A stretch of DNA of 64,000 nt from Rhodococcus sp. 06-462-5 (GTDB taxonomy: Bacteria; Actinomycetota; Actinomycetes; Mycobacteriales; Mycobacteriaceae), in NCBI RefSeq assembly GCF_002258315.1, contig NZ_NOYD01000001.1, positions 62,001-126,000 on the forward strand, given 5' to 3'. The notes under the pieces are model-generated. The model was given only the letters and a program-made list of their open reading frames with translations. It was not told the origin of the DNA and made no database searches. Each line of letters opens with the position of its first letter. Within the stretch, counting starts at the first letter, position 1. Below, in pieces: positions 51,787-61,190 of the stretch. Both the position numbers and the translations under genes were made by a program.

Positions 51787-53190
51787 GTGAGCCGAGAGCA
51801 CGACGCGCCGCCCCGTCATGTCGCAGCCGTTTCCGGAACCACTGCCGTTTCCGGAACCACTGCCGTAAATGGAACCGCTGCCCAACGCGATGCGCTGACC
51901 GGACTTCCGAACCGCGTCGAGATCCTTGCGCTCATCACCGACGAGCTCGACCGACGCACCCCGGATCGCCAGTTCAGTGTCCTGCTGGTCGACATCGACG
52001 GATTCCGAGAATTCAACGACGCCCTCGGCCCCGCCCAGGGCGATGACCTGCTGTGCATGGTCGCCGACCGCCTCCTCGCCTCCACCCGCCCCGGCGACAC
52101 CATCGGCCGACTCACCGGAGACGAATTCGTCGTCATCGCACGGGGCTGCCATTCCATAGCCGCGCGCGCCTTGGCCGCCGGATTCGCGAGCATCTTCGAG
52201 CCCGCATTCGAGCTCTCCGGCCGCCAACTCACCCTCACCGCCAGCGTCGGAGTCGCCTCCAGCACCGACACCGACACCAGCGCCACCCAACTGGTCCACA
52301 ACGCCACCGCAGCCATGCACGCCGCCAAAGCCGTCGGACGCAACGAACACCACGTCTTCACCGACGAGCTGCACCACACCAACCGCACCCGACTCGAACT
52401 CATCGAACGACTGCGCGGCATCGCCATGGTCGAGCGCGAACTGACGATGGTCTACCAACCCATCGTGGAACTCGGGACAGGAACGGTCGTCGGAGCCGAA
52501 GCACTCATCCGATGGAACCACCCCGAACTCGGCCTGCTGATGCCCGACACCTTCATCCCCCTCGCCGAGGACGCCGACCTCATCGTCCCACTGAGCATGT
52601 GGATTCTCGCCGAGGTCGCGCACACGATCGCCGACTGGCAGACCCGCAACATCCACCTCCAAGTGGGCGTCAACATCAGCCCCGCCCACTTCGCCACTGG
52701 AACCCTCGCCACCGACGTCATCGACACCGTCGACACCTACGGCATCGAACCCGGACGGCTCGCCCTCGAACTCTCCGAATCACAAACATTGCACGACCTC
52801 GATGCCGTCCACTACCAACTCCGCGACGTCCAACGCCACGGCGTCCTCATCGCCATCGACGACTTCGGCTCCGGCTTCTCCTCCCTCGAACGACTCGCTA
52901 CCCTCCCCGTCGACACCCTCAAGATCGACAAATCCCTCACCCAACACCTCGACAGCGACAACCTGCACCGACGCCGCGCCATGACCACACTGTGCACAGC
53001 CCTCGTCGACGTCACCACCACCCTCGGCAAAGACACCGTCATCGAGGGAATCGAGACACCCGAACAACTCCAGATCTGCACCGACATGGGCGTAACCTTC
53101 GGCCAAGGACACCTACTCGGACGCCCGATGCCCGTCGCGGCACTCGAACAATTCATCACCCGACACAGCACCCACAGCGAATCCGCATAA
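51787..53190 (+). CDS. GGDEF-EAL protein (probable c-di-GMP phosphodiesterase)
   Basis: A 467-residue cytoplasmic protein. A GGDEF domain (about 33-190) has its motif as TGDEF at residues 110-114, so the first Gly is lost and cyclase activity is doubtful. An EAL domain (about 200-455) is complete by eye: EALIRWNHP (E238), VNISP, LELSES, IDDFGSGFSSL, LKIDKS, EGIETPEQ and QGHLLGRP. The N-terminus has three 6-residue repeats (AVSGTT twice, then AVNGTA) from 18-nt units at 51826-51879. No sensor or membrane segment. GTG at 51787 starts it. Confidence 0.88.
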   Translation: MSREHDAPPRHVAAVSGTTAVSGTTAVNGTAAQRDALTGLPNRVEILALITDELDRRTPDRQFSVLLVDIDGFREFNDALGPAQGDDLLCMVADRLLASTRPGDTIGRLTGDEFVVIARGCHSIAARALAAGFASIFEPAFELSGRQLTLTASVGVASSTDTDTSATQLVHNATAAMHAAKAVGRNEHHVFTDELHHTNRTRLELIERLRGIAMVERELTMVYQPIVELGTGTVVGAEALIRWNHPELGLLMPDTFIPLAEDADLIVPLSMWILAEVAHTIADWQTRNIHLQVGVNISPAHFATGTLATDVIDTVDTYGIEPGRLALELSESQTLHDLDAVHYQLRDVQRHGVLIAIDDFGSGFSSLERLATLPVDTLKIDKSLTQHLDSDNLHRRRAMTTLCTALVDVTTTLGKDTVIEGIETPEQLQICTDMGVTFGQGHLLGRPMPVAALEQFITRHSTHSESA

Positions 53191-53205
53191 CCCGAGGAAC
53201 CGAAC

Positions 53206-53625
53206 GTGAAGATCGACAACGAAGTCCAACGCTTCACCGACGCACCCCGAGCCCAACTCTCGACCATCAACCCCGACGGCACACCACACCTGGTACCGAT
53301 CGTGTTCGCCGTTGCCCCCACCGGCGACCGCATCTACACCGCCATCGACTGGAAACCCAAGACAACGCAAAAACTCCAGCGACTCGACAACATCCGCGCC
53401 GACCCCGCCGTCAGCCTCATCGTCGACCACTACACCGACGATTGGTCCCAACTCTGGTGGATCCGCGCAGACGGATCCGCCCACATCGTCGAAACCTCCA
53501 GCGCCGAAGGCACATCGGCCACCGACGCCCTGGTCTCGAAATACAGTCAATACGAAAACAACAGACCCGAGGGTCCGGTCATCATCATCGACAAACTGTC
53601 CTGGAGATCCTGGTCGGCTTCCTGA
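53206..53625 (+). CDS. PPOX-class F420-dependent oxidoreductase (TIGR03668-like)
   Basis: A 139-residue split-barrel protein: FTDAPRAQLSTINPDGTPHLVPIVFAV, YTAIDWKPKTTQKLQRLDNIRADPAVSLIVDHYTDDW and LWWIRADGSAHIVE. These match the actinobacterial TIGR03668 group, thought to use F420. GTG at 53206 lies 8 nt after GAGGAA. It starts 15 nt after the GGDEF-EAL gene and is likely in the same operon. Substrate unknown. Confidence 0.85.
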   Translation: MKIDNEVQRFTDAPRAQLSTINPDGTPHLVPIVFAVAPTGDRIYTAIDWKPKTTQKLQRLDNIRADPAVSLIVDHYTDDWSQLWWIRADGSAHIVETSSAEGTSATDALVSKYSQYENNRPEGPVIIIDKLSWRSWSAS

Positions 53626-53638
53626 CCCCGCCCCCTTG

Positions 53639-53694
53639 TCCACTCAATGTGACCTTCAGTGGCCTTTTCGCCCGTCGATGTCACATCGAGTGGA
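53639..53694 (+). repeat. 56-bp intergenic palindromic element, copy R6
   Basis: Left arm TCCACTCAATGTGACCTTCA, centre GTGGCCTTTTCGCCCG, right arm TCGATGTCACATCGAGTGGA. It starts 13 nt after the PPOX stop. Confidence 0.92.
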
Positions 53695-53762
53695 CTGCGG
53701 GCGGGTGACCGTGCAGCAATATTCGTTGGCACATCGAGTGCCCTGTTGACACACTGCTGACC

Positions 53763-54317
53763 ATGCTCGACGTGCCCCCCGATCGGATTGTCACCGGTCG
53801 CCTTGTCATTCGTCGCGAGTCGGCCGGCGATGCCGTTGCCATTGCCGATGTGATCGACCGGAATCTCGTCCGCCTTGCGCCCTGGATGGGGTGGGCGACC
53901 GAAGAAGCCACACAGCCTTCGGCTCAACTCGCGCGTATCGCCGAGGCCGTCGAGCAGTGGGACGCCGGGGAGATGTTCGATTACGGAATTTTCGACCTCG
54001 AAGGCGGTGCGTTTCTGGGCAAGATCGGGATGCATCGCCGAATCGGCCCGCACGGCATCGAATTGGGTTACTGGCTCGACGCCCGGGCCGAGGGCCGCGG
54101 TGTGATCAGCGAGGCCGTCGCTGCCCTCATACAGGAGGCCTTGAAACTGAACGAAATCATCCGAGTCGAAATACATTGTGACGCAGCAAATCTCAGAAGT
54201 CGGGCCGTACCCAGGAGGCTTGGCTTCGTTCTGGACAGAATCGAGCAACAACCGATCGCAGCTGCGTCCGAGACCGGCGAGCACATGGTCTGGGTGTATC
54301 AACCCGACCGGCGATAA
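53763..54317 (+). CDS. GNAT family N-acetyltransferase (RimJ/RimL-like)
   Basis: A 184-residue acetyltransferase: GRLVIRRESAGDAVAIADVIDRNLVRLAPWMGWA at the N-terminus, IELGYWLDARAEGRGVISEAVAALIQEALK as the acetyl-CoA region and CDAANLRSRAVPRRLGFVLD at the end. This is the subgroup acting on the N-termini of ribosomal proteins or on drugs. ATG at 53763. Its last 19 nt overlap the convergent AbiEi-like gene. Confidence 0.86.
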   Translation: MLDVPPDRIVTGRLVIRRESAGDAVAIADVIDRNLVRLAPWMGWATEEATQPSAQLARIAEAVEQWDAGEMFDYGIFDLEGGAFLGKIGMHRRIGPHGIELGYWLDARAEGRGVISEAVAALIQEALKLNEIIRVEIHCDAANLRSRAVPRRLGFVLDRIEQQPIAAASETGEHMVWVYQPDRR

Positions 54318-55288
54318 TCCTGATCCGCTCGCGGTCGGACCGTGACATTCGGCCGCGGCCGCGCCTTGGCCTGCTCGTAACGCGCTCGAAGGTCGGACAG
54401 TACGCGTTCCGGATCGTCGCGAATATCGCTCGGCAGATGCGTCACGACGATCAGGCCGGCGTTCTGCGCTCGCTCGCGACGCGCCACCGTCGCCCTGTGC
54501 GCCGCGGGCGAGAGGTGGTATTCCAGCGAATCGATCTCCCAATCCAACGCGACGTCATCGAGCCAATTGTCGGCGATCAACAGGAACTTTCCATGCTCGT
54601 CGTGGACGACCACGTTGTGTTGCATCGGCGGAAGTCCGCTGCGCGCGTACAGCTTCTGCGCCCGAGCCTCCGCCACCGAGTGCGCGCCCGCAGCCAGTTC
54701 CTTCAATACTCGACGAGGCATCGCAGTTCCCCGCGTACTACCGGCGTTCAGTTCCTTCATAATCGCGTCCACGGTGGCCGCACCTCGCTGCACGACACCG
54801 GCAATCAACGCCATGCACTGCTCGGCATTCTTCATTCGTCGAACGGCATCGCACAAGCACCGAACAATCGGAGCGACGCGAATTCCCGACTTGATTTCCG
54901 CCGTCGGCATTCGCCACGTCCGCTCCACCACTGCGAAGCTCACGGACTTGCGATGTTGCGGCTCTGGAATCAGCGCGAAAGTCTCATCCGGCGAGACCGA
55001 CGTTCCCAACCCGTGCAACGCCAACCCCGCCCGACCGCTGATGAGAGCATCTTTGCCGCAGTAGATCGCCACCGCGGTAGCGCGTTCCAGCGGCGTCAGC
55101 GATCGATTCTTCAAGAACACCAACCCAGGTAGCGCCCGTGACCAGGTGCCGTCCGGCTGAGTGCGTCGAACAATGGTCTTCGACGCCACCCCGAGCTCGA
55201 GTAGATGCGCTGTCCGCATGAAGCCACGATCCGAAGCAGCCGCGATCACCTTCGCATCGACTCGCGCTCCACCCCGCTTCATACCCAT
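54299..55288 (-). CDS. AbiEi-like antitoxin domain plus DUF559-like nuclease fold
   Basis: A 329-residue protein of a type common in actinobacteria. The N-terminal segment FMRTAHLLELGVASKTIVRRTQPDGTWSRALPGLVFLKN fits the AbiEi winged helix seen in type IV antitoxins. The C-terminal third has a degenerate DUF559 nuclease layout: VALDWEIDSLEYH (E-x-D) and HRATVARRERAQNAGLIVVTHLP. No AbiEii toxin partner lies beside it. Start ATG at 55288 or 55282. Whether it cuts DNA or acts as an orphan antitoxin is unknown. Repeat R7 lies upstream. Confidence 0.72.
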   Translation of the reverse strand: MGMKRGGARVDAKVIAAASDRGFMRTAHLLELGVASKTIVRRTQPDGTWSRALPGLVFLKNRSLTPLERATAVAIYCGKDALISGRAGLALHGLGTSVSPDETFALIPEPQHRKSVSFAVVERTWRMPTAEIKSGIRVAPIVRCLCDAVRRMKNAEQCMALIAGVVQRGAATVDAIMKELNAGSTRGTAMPRRVLKELAAGAHSVAEARAQKLYARSGLPPMQHNVVVHDEHGKFLLIADNWLDDVALDWEIDSLEYHLSPAAHRATVARRERAQNAGLIVVTHLPSDIRDDPERVLSDLRARYEQAKARPRPNVTVRPRADQDYRRSG

Positions 55289-55454
55289 GATGATGCACAG
55301 TCCGCGCACCCCGAATCCGCTCCGACGACGGGAAACGAACTTCCCTGTGGATAACTCACGCCCTGTGGACAAACCTTCACCCCACGTGCGCCGAGGCGAC
55401 GCCGTACCAAGGTCCAGTGCACCCGAGAATCCGCTGCCCGCGCCCGACCTGGGG
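55289..55454. other. Intergenic region between the AbiEi-like gene and repeat R7
   Basis: Open frames run through here from R7 on the minus strand but do not look like protein. Presumed promoter of the AbiEi-like gene. CTGTGGATAACTC and GTGGACAAACC near 55345-55375 resemble DnaA-box cores, but the spacing and number are not those of an origin. Confidence 0.4.
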
Positions 55455-55510
55455 TCCACTCGATGTGACATTGACCGTCGAAAAGGCCACTGAACGTCAC
55501 ATTGAGTGGA
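55455..55510 (-). repeat. 56-bp intergenic palindromic element, copy R7
   Basis: On the minus strand: left arm TCCACTCAATGTGACGTTCA, centre GTGGCCTTTTCGACGG, right arm TCAATGTCACATCGAGTGGA. Both arms are well preserved. It lies between the divergent AbiEi-like gene and lysX. Confidence 0.92.
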
Positions 55511-55595
55511 CGGGGGTGCGGGCAATGGGCAACTGACTCGTGTCAGCGGGGATACCGTCTACGTTGCAAGTGCATTCTGACTTCGGGAGTGAGAT

Positions 55596-58500
55596 ATGAC
55601 GGCGACAGCAGTTCCCTCGGAGCGGTTCGGTTCTACGACACCGCGGTCGTTCGTGCCACCCGAGCGCGGTCGGTTGAGTGAGGTGCCGCATATCGCGGGG
55701 CTGGTGCTCGGTGTGTTCGCGGTGCTGTTGTTCTTGTGGAGTCTGTCGCCGACTCTTCGCTTCCTGATTCACGTTCCGCGCGAGTACGTGGACAGCTATT
55801 ACTTCGATGCTCCCGATACGAGTTTGTCGTGGGCGCTGGTGGTCGGTTTGTTGGCGGCGGCGTTGGCGAGTCGTAAGCGCATTGCGTGGTGGTTGCTGAC
55901 GATCTATCTGGTGTTGTTGGCGATCACCAATGTGGTCGAGGGGATCACGGAGAAGAACGTCAATTCGTGGATTGCGCTCGCTGTGCATGTTGTGGTGACG
56001 GGGTTGTTGATCGCCGCGCGCAAGGAGTTCTACACGCGGGTGCGTCGTGGTGCGGTGTGGAAGGCGCTCGGGGTGCTCGTGCTCGGCGCCGCCGTCGGGA
56101 CGGTGATCGGGTGGGCGCTGGTTGCGTTGTTCCCCGGGTCGTTGCCGGAGAGTCAGACGTTCCTGTGGGCGTTCAATCGCGTGACGGCGTTGGCGACGGT
56201 GGACAACGAACAGTTCGACGGCCGGCCGAACGGAATCGTGAACACGGCGTTGGGTCTGTTCGGAGCGTTGGCGTTGCTGGGGGCGGTCATCACGTTGTTT
56301 CGGTCGCAGCGTTCGAGCAACGCGCTCACCGGTCGCGACGAGTCCGCGCTGCGTGGTCTGCTCGACAAGTGGGGCGCCGACGATTCCCTCGGCTACTTCG
56401 CAACCCGCCGCGACAAGGGCGTCATCTTCGCCACCAGCGGCAAGGCGGCGGTGACGTATCGCGTCGAGGTCGGTGTGTGTCTGGCCAGTGGTGACCCGAT
56501 CGGCAACCCCGAGGCGTGGCCGCATGCGATCTCGGAATGGCTGGACCTGGCCGAGAAGTACGGCTGGACTCCAGCTGTCATGGGAGCCAGCGAGATCGGG
56601 GCGACCGCGTACAAGCGGGCCGGACTGAGCGTCCTCGAACTCGGCGACGAAGCAATCCTCAAAACCAAAGATTTCAACCTCAATGGACGCGAGATGCGCC
56701 CCGTGCGTCAGGCGGTCAACCGGGCCCGTAAAGCGGGTGTCGTGGTCACCGTACGTCGTCATCGAGAGATTTCGTCGGAGGAGATGTCGGAGATCATTGC
56801 CTGCGCAGATGCGTGGCGCGATACCGAGAACGAGCGTGGGTTCTCGATGGCGTTGGGTCGGCTGGGTGATCCGCTCGACGGCGATTGTCTACTGGTGCAA
56901 GCGGTTCAGGGTGAGAAGGTGATCGGTGTTCTCTCGTTGGTGCCGTGGGGTCGCACCGGTGCGTCGCTGGATCTGATGCGCCGCGATCCGGCGTCGCCCA
57001 ACGGGGTGATCGAACTGATGGTGACCGAGCTCGCCACCAGCGCAGATCATTTCGGGGTCGGCAAGATCTCGCTGAACTTCGCGGTGTTCCGCGCGGCGTT
57101 CGAGGAGGGCAGCCGGATCGGTGCCGGGCCGGTGCTGCGAATCTGGCGCAGCGTGCTGGTGTTCTTCTCCCGGTGGTGGCAGCTCGAGGCCCTGTATCGC
57201 TCGAACGTCAAATACCTTCCGGAATGGGAGCCGCGCTACCTCTGCTTCGCCGACAATCGGGTGTTGCCCAAGGTCGGCGTCGCGTCGGCCATCGCCGAAG
57301 GCTTTTTGACTCTTCCGACCTTTCGGCGTGCCTCGAAGCACACCGGCTCCCATGTTGCGGTGCCCGCGGCTCTGGCCGACGCCGACGACATTCATCCCGA
57401 CGGCAGCGGCCCCGACAGCGTCCCGGACGAGCCGACACCGGGCCGCAAGCGTCCCGACCAGGTGCGCGTACGCATGTCGAAACTCGATCGCCTCGAACGG
57501 GAGGGCACCGAGGGCTATCCCGTCGCCTATCCCCCGACACACACGGTCGAGGCAGCGGTGGCGTCGCCGCAGGGCACAACGGTGCGAATCGCCGGCCGTG
57601 TTCTTCGGATACGTGACTACGGCAGCGTGTCCTTCGCCGTCGTCCGTGACTGGTCGGCCGATATCCAGGTGCTGTTCGACCGCGAACGCGTCGGCGACAG
57701 AATCGAAGAGTTCGATGCCGATTTCGACCTGGGTGACCTCATCGAGGTCAGCGGCACCATCGGGTACAGCAGGCGTGGCGAGCTCTCTCTGCTGGCCACC
57801 GACTGGCGCATGAACGCCAAGTGCCTGCATCCGTTGCCGGACAAGTATCGCGGCCTCACCGACCCCGAGGCTCGGGTGCGGCAGCGGTACGTGGATCTGG
57901 CGATCAATCGGGATGCTCGCGCACTGATGATTGCCCGCTCGAATGTCGTGAAGTCCCTTCGTGATTCGCTCGGTGAGCGCGGATACATGGAGGTCGAGAC
58001 GCCGATTCTCCAGCAGGTCCACGGTGGTGCCAACGCAGCACCGTTCGTCACCCACATCAATGCCTACAACCTCGATCTCTACCTGCGGATCGCACCGGAG
58101 CTGTATCTCAAGCGCCTGTGCGTCGGCGGGATGGAGAAGGTGTTCGAGATCGGCCGGGTGTTCCGCAACGAAGGCGCGGACTTCAAGCACAATCCCGAGT
58201 TCACGATCCTCGAGGCCTACGAGGCCCACAGCGACTACGAACGCGCAATGGTGTTGTGCCGCGAGCTGATTCAACGCGCTGCCATCGCCGCGCACGGACG
58301 CGAGATCATCCTGCGCCCCGACGGCCCCAACGGGGAGATGATCGAGATCGACATCTCCGGCGAATGGCCCGTCAAGACGTTGCACGGTGCCGTCGCCGAG
58401 AAGTTGGGCGTCCCCGTCGAACCGTCGACTCCACTGGAGGAGCTGCAACGCCTGTGCGACGAGAACGACATTCCGTACGAGAAGACCTGGGATGCCGGGG

Positions 58501-58907
58501 CCGTCGCGCAGGGAATGTACGAGCATCTCGTCGAGGACTACACCGAGTTCCCCACCTTCTACAAGGACTTCCCGACGTCGATGTCGCCGTTGACGAGGCC
58601 GCATCGGAGCATTCCTGGCGTTGCAGAGAAGTGGGATCTCGTCGCGTGGGGTGTGGAGCTGGGTACCGCGTACAGCGAGTTGACCGACCCTGTCGATCAG
58701 CGCCGGCGCCTGACCGAACAGTCGCTGTTGGCGGCCGGCGGCGACGAGGAGGCGATGAGTTTGGACGAGGATTTCCTGCAGGCGCTCGAACACGGGATGC
58801 CGCCGACCGGCGGTCTCGGCATGGGCGTCGACCGGGTCGTCATGCTCATCACCGGTGGCAGCATTCGCGAAACCCTCGCATTTCCCCTGGCCAAGCCACG
58901 TCAATGA
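55596..58907 (+). CDS. lysX: Bifunctional lysylphosphatidylglycerol synthetase / lysyl-tRNA synthetase
   Basis: An 1103-residue two-part enzyme. The N-terminal MprF-like half (about 30-600) has six to seven helices, then the cytosolic acyltransferase domain ([24 protein letters not shown] and [12 protein letters not shown]). The C-terminal half (about 625-1103) is a class II LysRS: an OB anticodon domain, motif 1 near [12 protein letters not shown], motif 2 [18 protein letters not shown], and motif 3 [13 protein letters not shown]. It charges tRNA and moves lysine to phosphatidylglycerol, changing surface charge and cationic peptide resistance. LysX of this fused type is typical of mycobacteria and rhodococci. 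ATG at 55596. Confidence 0.95.
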   Translation: MTATAVPSERFGSTTPRSFVPPERGRLSEVPHIAGLVLGVFAVLLFLWSLSPTLRFLIHVPREYVDSYYFDAPDTSLSWALVVGLLAAALASRKRIAWWLLTIYLVLLAITNVVEGITEKNVNSWIALAVHVVVTGLLIAARKEFYTRVRRGAVWKALGVLVLGAAVGTVIGWALVALFPGSLPESQTFLWAFNRVTALATVDNEQFDGRPNGIVNTALGLFGALALLGAVITLFRSQRSSNALTGRDESALRGLLDKWGADDSLGYFATRRDKGVIFATSGKAAVTYRVEVGVCLASGDPIGNPEAWPHAISEWLDLAEKYGWTPAVMGASEIGATAYKRAGLSVLELGDEAILKTKDFNLNGREMRPVRQAVNRARKAGVVVTVRRHREISSEEMSEIIACADAWRDTENERGFSMALGRLGDPLDGDCLLVQAVQGEKVIGVLSLVPWGRTGASLDLMRRDPASPNGVIELMVTELATSADHFGVGKISLNFAVFRAAFEEGSRIGAGPVLRIWRSVLVFFSRWWQLEALYRSNVKYLPEWEPRYLCFADNRVLPKVGVASAIAEGFLTLPTFRRASKHTGSHVAVPAALADADDIHPDGSGPDSVPDEPTPGRKRPDQVRVRMSKLDRLEREGTEGYPVAYPPTHTVEAAVASPQGTTVRIAGRVLRIRDYGSVSFAVVRDWSADIQVLFDRERVGDRIEEFDADFDLGDLIEVSGTIGYSRRGELSLLATDWRMNAKCLHPLPDKYRGLTDPEARVRQRYVDLAINRDARALMIARSNVVKSLRDSLGERGYMEVETPILQQVHGGANAAPFVTHINAYNLDLYLRIAPELYLKRLCVGGMEKVFEIGRVFRNEGADFKHNPEFTILEAYEAHSDYERAMVLCRELIQRAAIAAHGREIILRPDGPNGEMIEIDISGEWPVKTLHGAVAEKLGVPVEPSTPLEELQRLCDENDIPYEKTWDAGAVAQGMYEHLVEDYTEFPTFYKDFPTSMSPLTRPHRSIPGVAEKWDLVAWGVELGTAYSELTDPVDQRRRLTEQSLLAAGGDEEAMSLDEDFLQALEHGMPPTGGLGMGVDRVVMLITGGSIRETLAFPLAKPRQ

Positions 58908-59016
58908 CCTTCCTCCGCAATCGGTTCCCGACGGCGAGTGTGCAAAACCGGGAAAATGATGGAAACTGGACCGTGAAACAGTCGACAGGTCGGTAGAGCA
59001 TCGTGGAGAACCAGAC

Positions 59017-59913
59017 ATGGACACCGGGGATCGAGCCGAACGCAGTGCGTTGTTTCCCGTGAAACATCCTCCCGGTCAGTACGTCGAGGTGGACGGCCAA
59101 CGTCTGCACTTGTTCGTGCGCGGAACCGGCCCCACGGTCGTCCTGTGCGGAGGCCTCGGCAGCAACTGGTTCGACTGGAACGACACCGTCGACATCTTGA
59201 GCGCCCACCATCACGTGATCGTTCTCGACCGCCCCGGCTTCGGACTCAGCGACCCCCTGCCCGTCGGTGCCACGCCCACCGTCCGCGGAGAGGCAGACCG
59301 GATCATCGGCGTCCTCGATGCACTCGGCGTCACCGAGCCTGCCGTCGTCGCAGGTCATTCGATTGCCGGCTTCTATGCAGAGGCCGTCGCCCGGCTGTAC
59401 CCGTCGCGCATCCGCGGGATTCTGTTGCTCGATTCCAGCGCCGAATCAGACCCCCGACGCTTCGTCCCGGCCGTCGTGCGCATCGAGGCAGCGCACGTGA
59501 TCGCAACCGCTCTCAGCAAGACCGGCCTGCAGAAGCTGGTCGGACCACGTGTGCGCCGCGTCCTCAATCAAGCGACGCCGCCCGACGGCACACCGCAGGA
59601 GACGTTCGACTGGGTCGACGACATCTATCGCCGACCCACCTACCTCGCAGCCGCTCTGGTGGAGGACGTCGTCTACCCTGATCTCGCCGTCGAACTGAAC
59701 AAACTCCGAAAGCGTTCGCCACTCGTCGTTCCGGTCATCGTCGCCGCAGCCCACACCGGACGACCCTCCCCGTGGGGCAAGCGATGGATCAAGACTCAGC
59801 GCAAACTGGCCTCGTATCTGCGTGCCGACTTCACCGTCGTCATGCCCGCCCACCACCACGCCATGATCGACAAGCCCGCCGAGGTCGCGGCCCTCATCAC
59901 CGAACTGGTGTGA
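59017..59913 (+). CDS. Alpha/beta hydrolase
   Basis: A 298-residue hydrolase. The oxyanion segment is TVVLCGGLGSNWFDWND, the nucleophile elbow is VAGHSIAGFYAEAVA (Ser near 113), and the catalytic His lies near the end in MPAHHHAMIDKPAEV. The first 30 residues are a short N-terminal extension. ATG at 59017. It begins 109 nt after lysX and may be read with it. Substrate unknown. Confidence 0.85.
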   Translation: MDTGDRAERSALFPVKHPPGQYVEVDGQRLHLFVRGTGPTVVLCGGLGSNWFDWNDTVDILSAHHHVIVLDRPGFGLSDPLPVGATPTVRGEADRIIGVLDALGVTEPAVVAGHSIAGFYAEAVARLYPSRIRGILLLDSSAESDPRRFVPAVVRIEAAHVIATALSKTGLQKLVGPRVRRVLNQATPPDGTPQETFDWVDDIYRRPTYLAAALVEDVVYPDLAVELNKLRKRSPLVVPVIVAAAHTGRPSPWGKRWIKTQRKLASYLRADFTVVMPAHHHAMIDKPAEVAALITELV

Positions 59914-60013
59914 ACTCCTCGAGGCGACGCACGTAACGTGTGTCACCGAGCCCGTAGCCCAAGACCCGAGCCGAAGCTCGGCGATGGCGCGGTAGCACGA
60001 GAGGAAATTGAAG

Positions 60014-61018
60014 ATGGGTGCGATCAGCACGACGCAGGGACGACAGTCGAAACTACTCGGACTCGGCGTTCACCGCCCCGAGAGAGTCGTGACCAACGAC
60101 GAGATCTGTGAATTCATCGACTCGAGCGACGAGTGGATCCAAACGCGGTCCGGAATCAAGAACCGGCGCTTCGCCGATCCCAAGGAAAACGTCGTCGAGA
60201 TGTCCATCGCGGCAGGGCGTAAGGCCCTCGAAGCCAGCGGAATCACGGCCGACCAAGTCGACACCGTCATCGTCGCCACCTCGACGCATCTCGAACTCAC
60301 ACCCCAAGCAGCTGCGAAAGTAGCGCACGGACTCGGCACCAAGGGACCGGCCGCATTCGACATCTGCGCCGGCTGCGCAGGCTTCTGCTACTCCCTCGCC
60401 GTCGCATCGGACCTGGTCAAGGCCGGAACGTCCAAGTACGTCCTCGTCATCGGTGCAGAACAGCTCAGCGTCACCACCGACCCCTACGACCGCACCACCC
60501 GCTTCATCTTCGCCGACGGCGCCGGTGCCGTGGTCGTCGGACAGAGCGACGAAACCGAGATCGGACCCGCCGTCTGGGGCTCCGACGGCTCGCAATCCGA
60601 CGCCATCGTCCAGACCACCGACTGGTACGACTACATCACCGAAGAAGGCCTCGAGCGACCCTGGATCCGGATGAACGGAATCTCCGTCTTCCGCTGGGCC
60701 GCATTCGAAATGGGCAAAGCCGCGCAGCGAGTCCTCGACGTCGCCGGCATCAAAACCGACGAACTGCACGCCTTCATCCCCCACCAGGCCAACAGCCGCA
60801 TCACCGAACTCCTGGCCAAAAGCCTGAACCTCGCCGACGGCACCCCGGTCGCCAACGACATCGCCGAAACCGGCAACACCTCGGCAGCCTCGATCCCCCT
60901 GGCCATGGAAGAACTACTGCGCACCGGCAAAGCAAAAGCAGGAGACACCGCACTGCTGCTCGCCTTCGGTGCCGGACTCTCCTACGCCGGACAGGTAGTC
61001 AAACTCCCCAACCTGTAG
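60014..61018 (+). CDS. 3-oxoacyl-ACP synthase III (FabH-like)
   Basis: A 334-residue thiolase-fold enzyme. Catalytic triad: Cys121 in ICAGCAGFCYS, His in FIPHQANSRI and Asn in ETGNTSAASIP. The rest follows the KASIII fold, with GLGVHRPERVVTNDEICEFIDSSDEWIQTRSGI at the start. It condenses an acyl-CoA with malonyl-ACP to begin a fatty acid. Start at ATG 60014, 8 nt after GAGAGGA; a TTG at 60008 is in frame. A stand-alone copy, so it could serve a side pathway rather than core lipid synthesis. Confidence 0.88.
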   Translation: MGAISTTQGRQSKLLGLGVHRPERVVTNDEICEFIDSSDEWIQTRSGIKNRRFADPKENVVEMSIAAGRKALEASGITADQVDTVIVATSTHLELTPQAAAKVAHGLGTKGPAAFDICAGCAGFCYSLAVASDLVKAGTSKYVLVIGAEQLSVTTDPYDRTTRFIFADGAGAVVVGQSDETEIGPAVWGSDGSQSDAIVQTTDWYDYITEEGLERPWIRMNGISVFRWAAFEMGKAAQRVLDVAGIKTDELHAFIPHQANSRITELLAKSLNLADGTPVANDIAETGNTSAASIPLAMEELLRTGKAKAGDTALLLAFGAGLSYAGQVVKLPNL

Positions 61019-61072
61019 TCGCCGATCCACACCCGCTGCACCCAATTCCCGGGTGCACACCCTCCACCCCAG

Positions 61073-61128
61073 TCCACTCGATGTGACATTGAGTGCCCTT
61101 TTCGGCAGTCAATGGCACATCGAGTGGA
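61073..61128 (+). repeat. 56-bp intergenic palindromic element, copy R8
   Basis: Left arm TCCACTCGATGTGACATTGA, centre GTGCCCTTTTCGGCAG, right arm TCAATGGCACATCGAGTGGA. The arms pair perfectly save one substitution. It lies between the FabH-like gene and the next PPOX gene. Confidence 0.92.
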
Positions 61129-61190
61129 CTCGGGGGACGCTGTGGGGCGATTCGGGACCCAAGGCGGGGGTCGGGTCGTACTGTTGTCGT

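Noticed and set aside
52053-53708. 551-codon plus-strand frame inside the GGDEF-EAL gene
   Set aside because: Almost wholly Arg, His, Pro and Thr, as expected for a frame-shifted reading of a high-GC gene; the GGDEF-EAL frame explains the region.
55345-55375. GTGGATAA/GTGGACAA-like words as DnaA boxes of an origin
   Set aside because: Only two imperfect words, with no dnaA, dnaN or AT-rich segment nearby.
56889-59024. 711-codon minus-strand frame opposite lysX
   Set aside because: Antisense to the catalytic half of LysX, which has all class II synthetase motifs.
7230-61128. The 56-bp elements as a CRISPR array
   Set aside because: Copies are kilobases apart, in both directions, with no spacers and no cas genes.
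7230-61128. The TGTGAC and TCACA parts of the elements as GlxR/CRP sites
   Set aside because: CRP-type sites need TGTGA-N6-TCACA; here the halves are about 25-30 nt apart around a conserved centre.
7230-61128. The elements as plain rho-independent terminators
   Set aside because: They lack T runs, have a conserved unpaired centre and fixed length, and R7 lies between divergent genes where no terminator is needed. A secondary role in ending transcripts remains possible.
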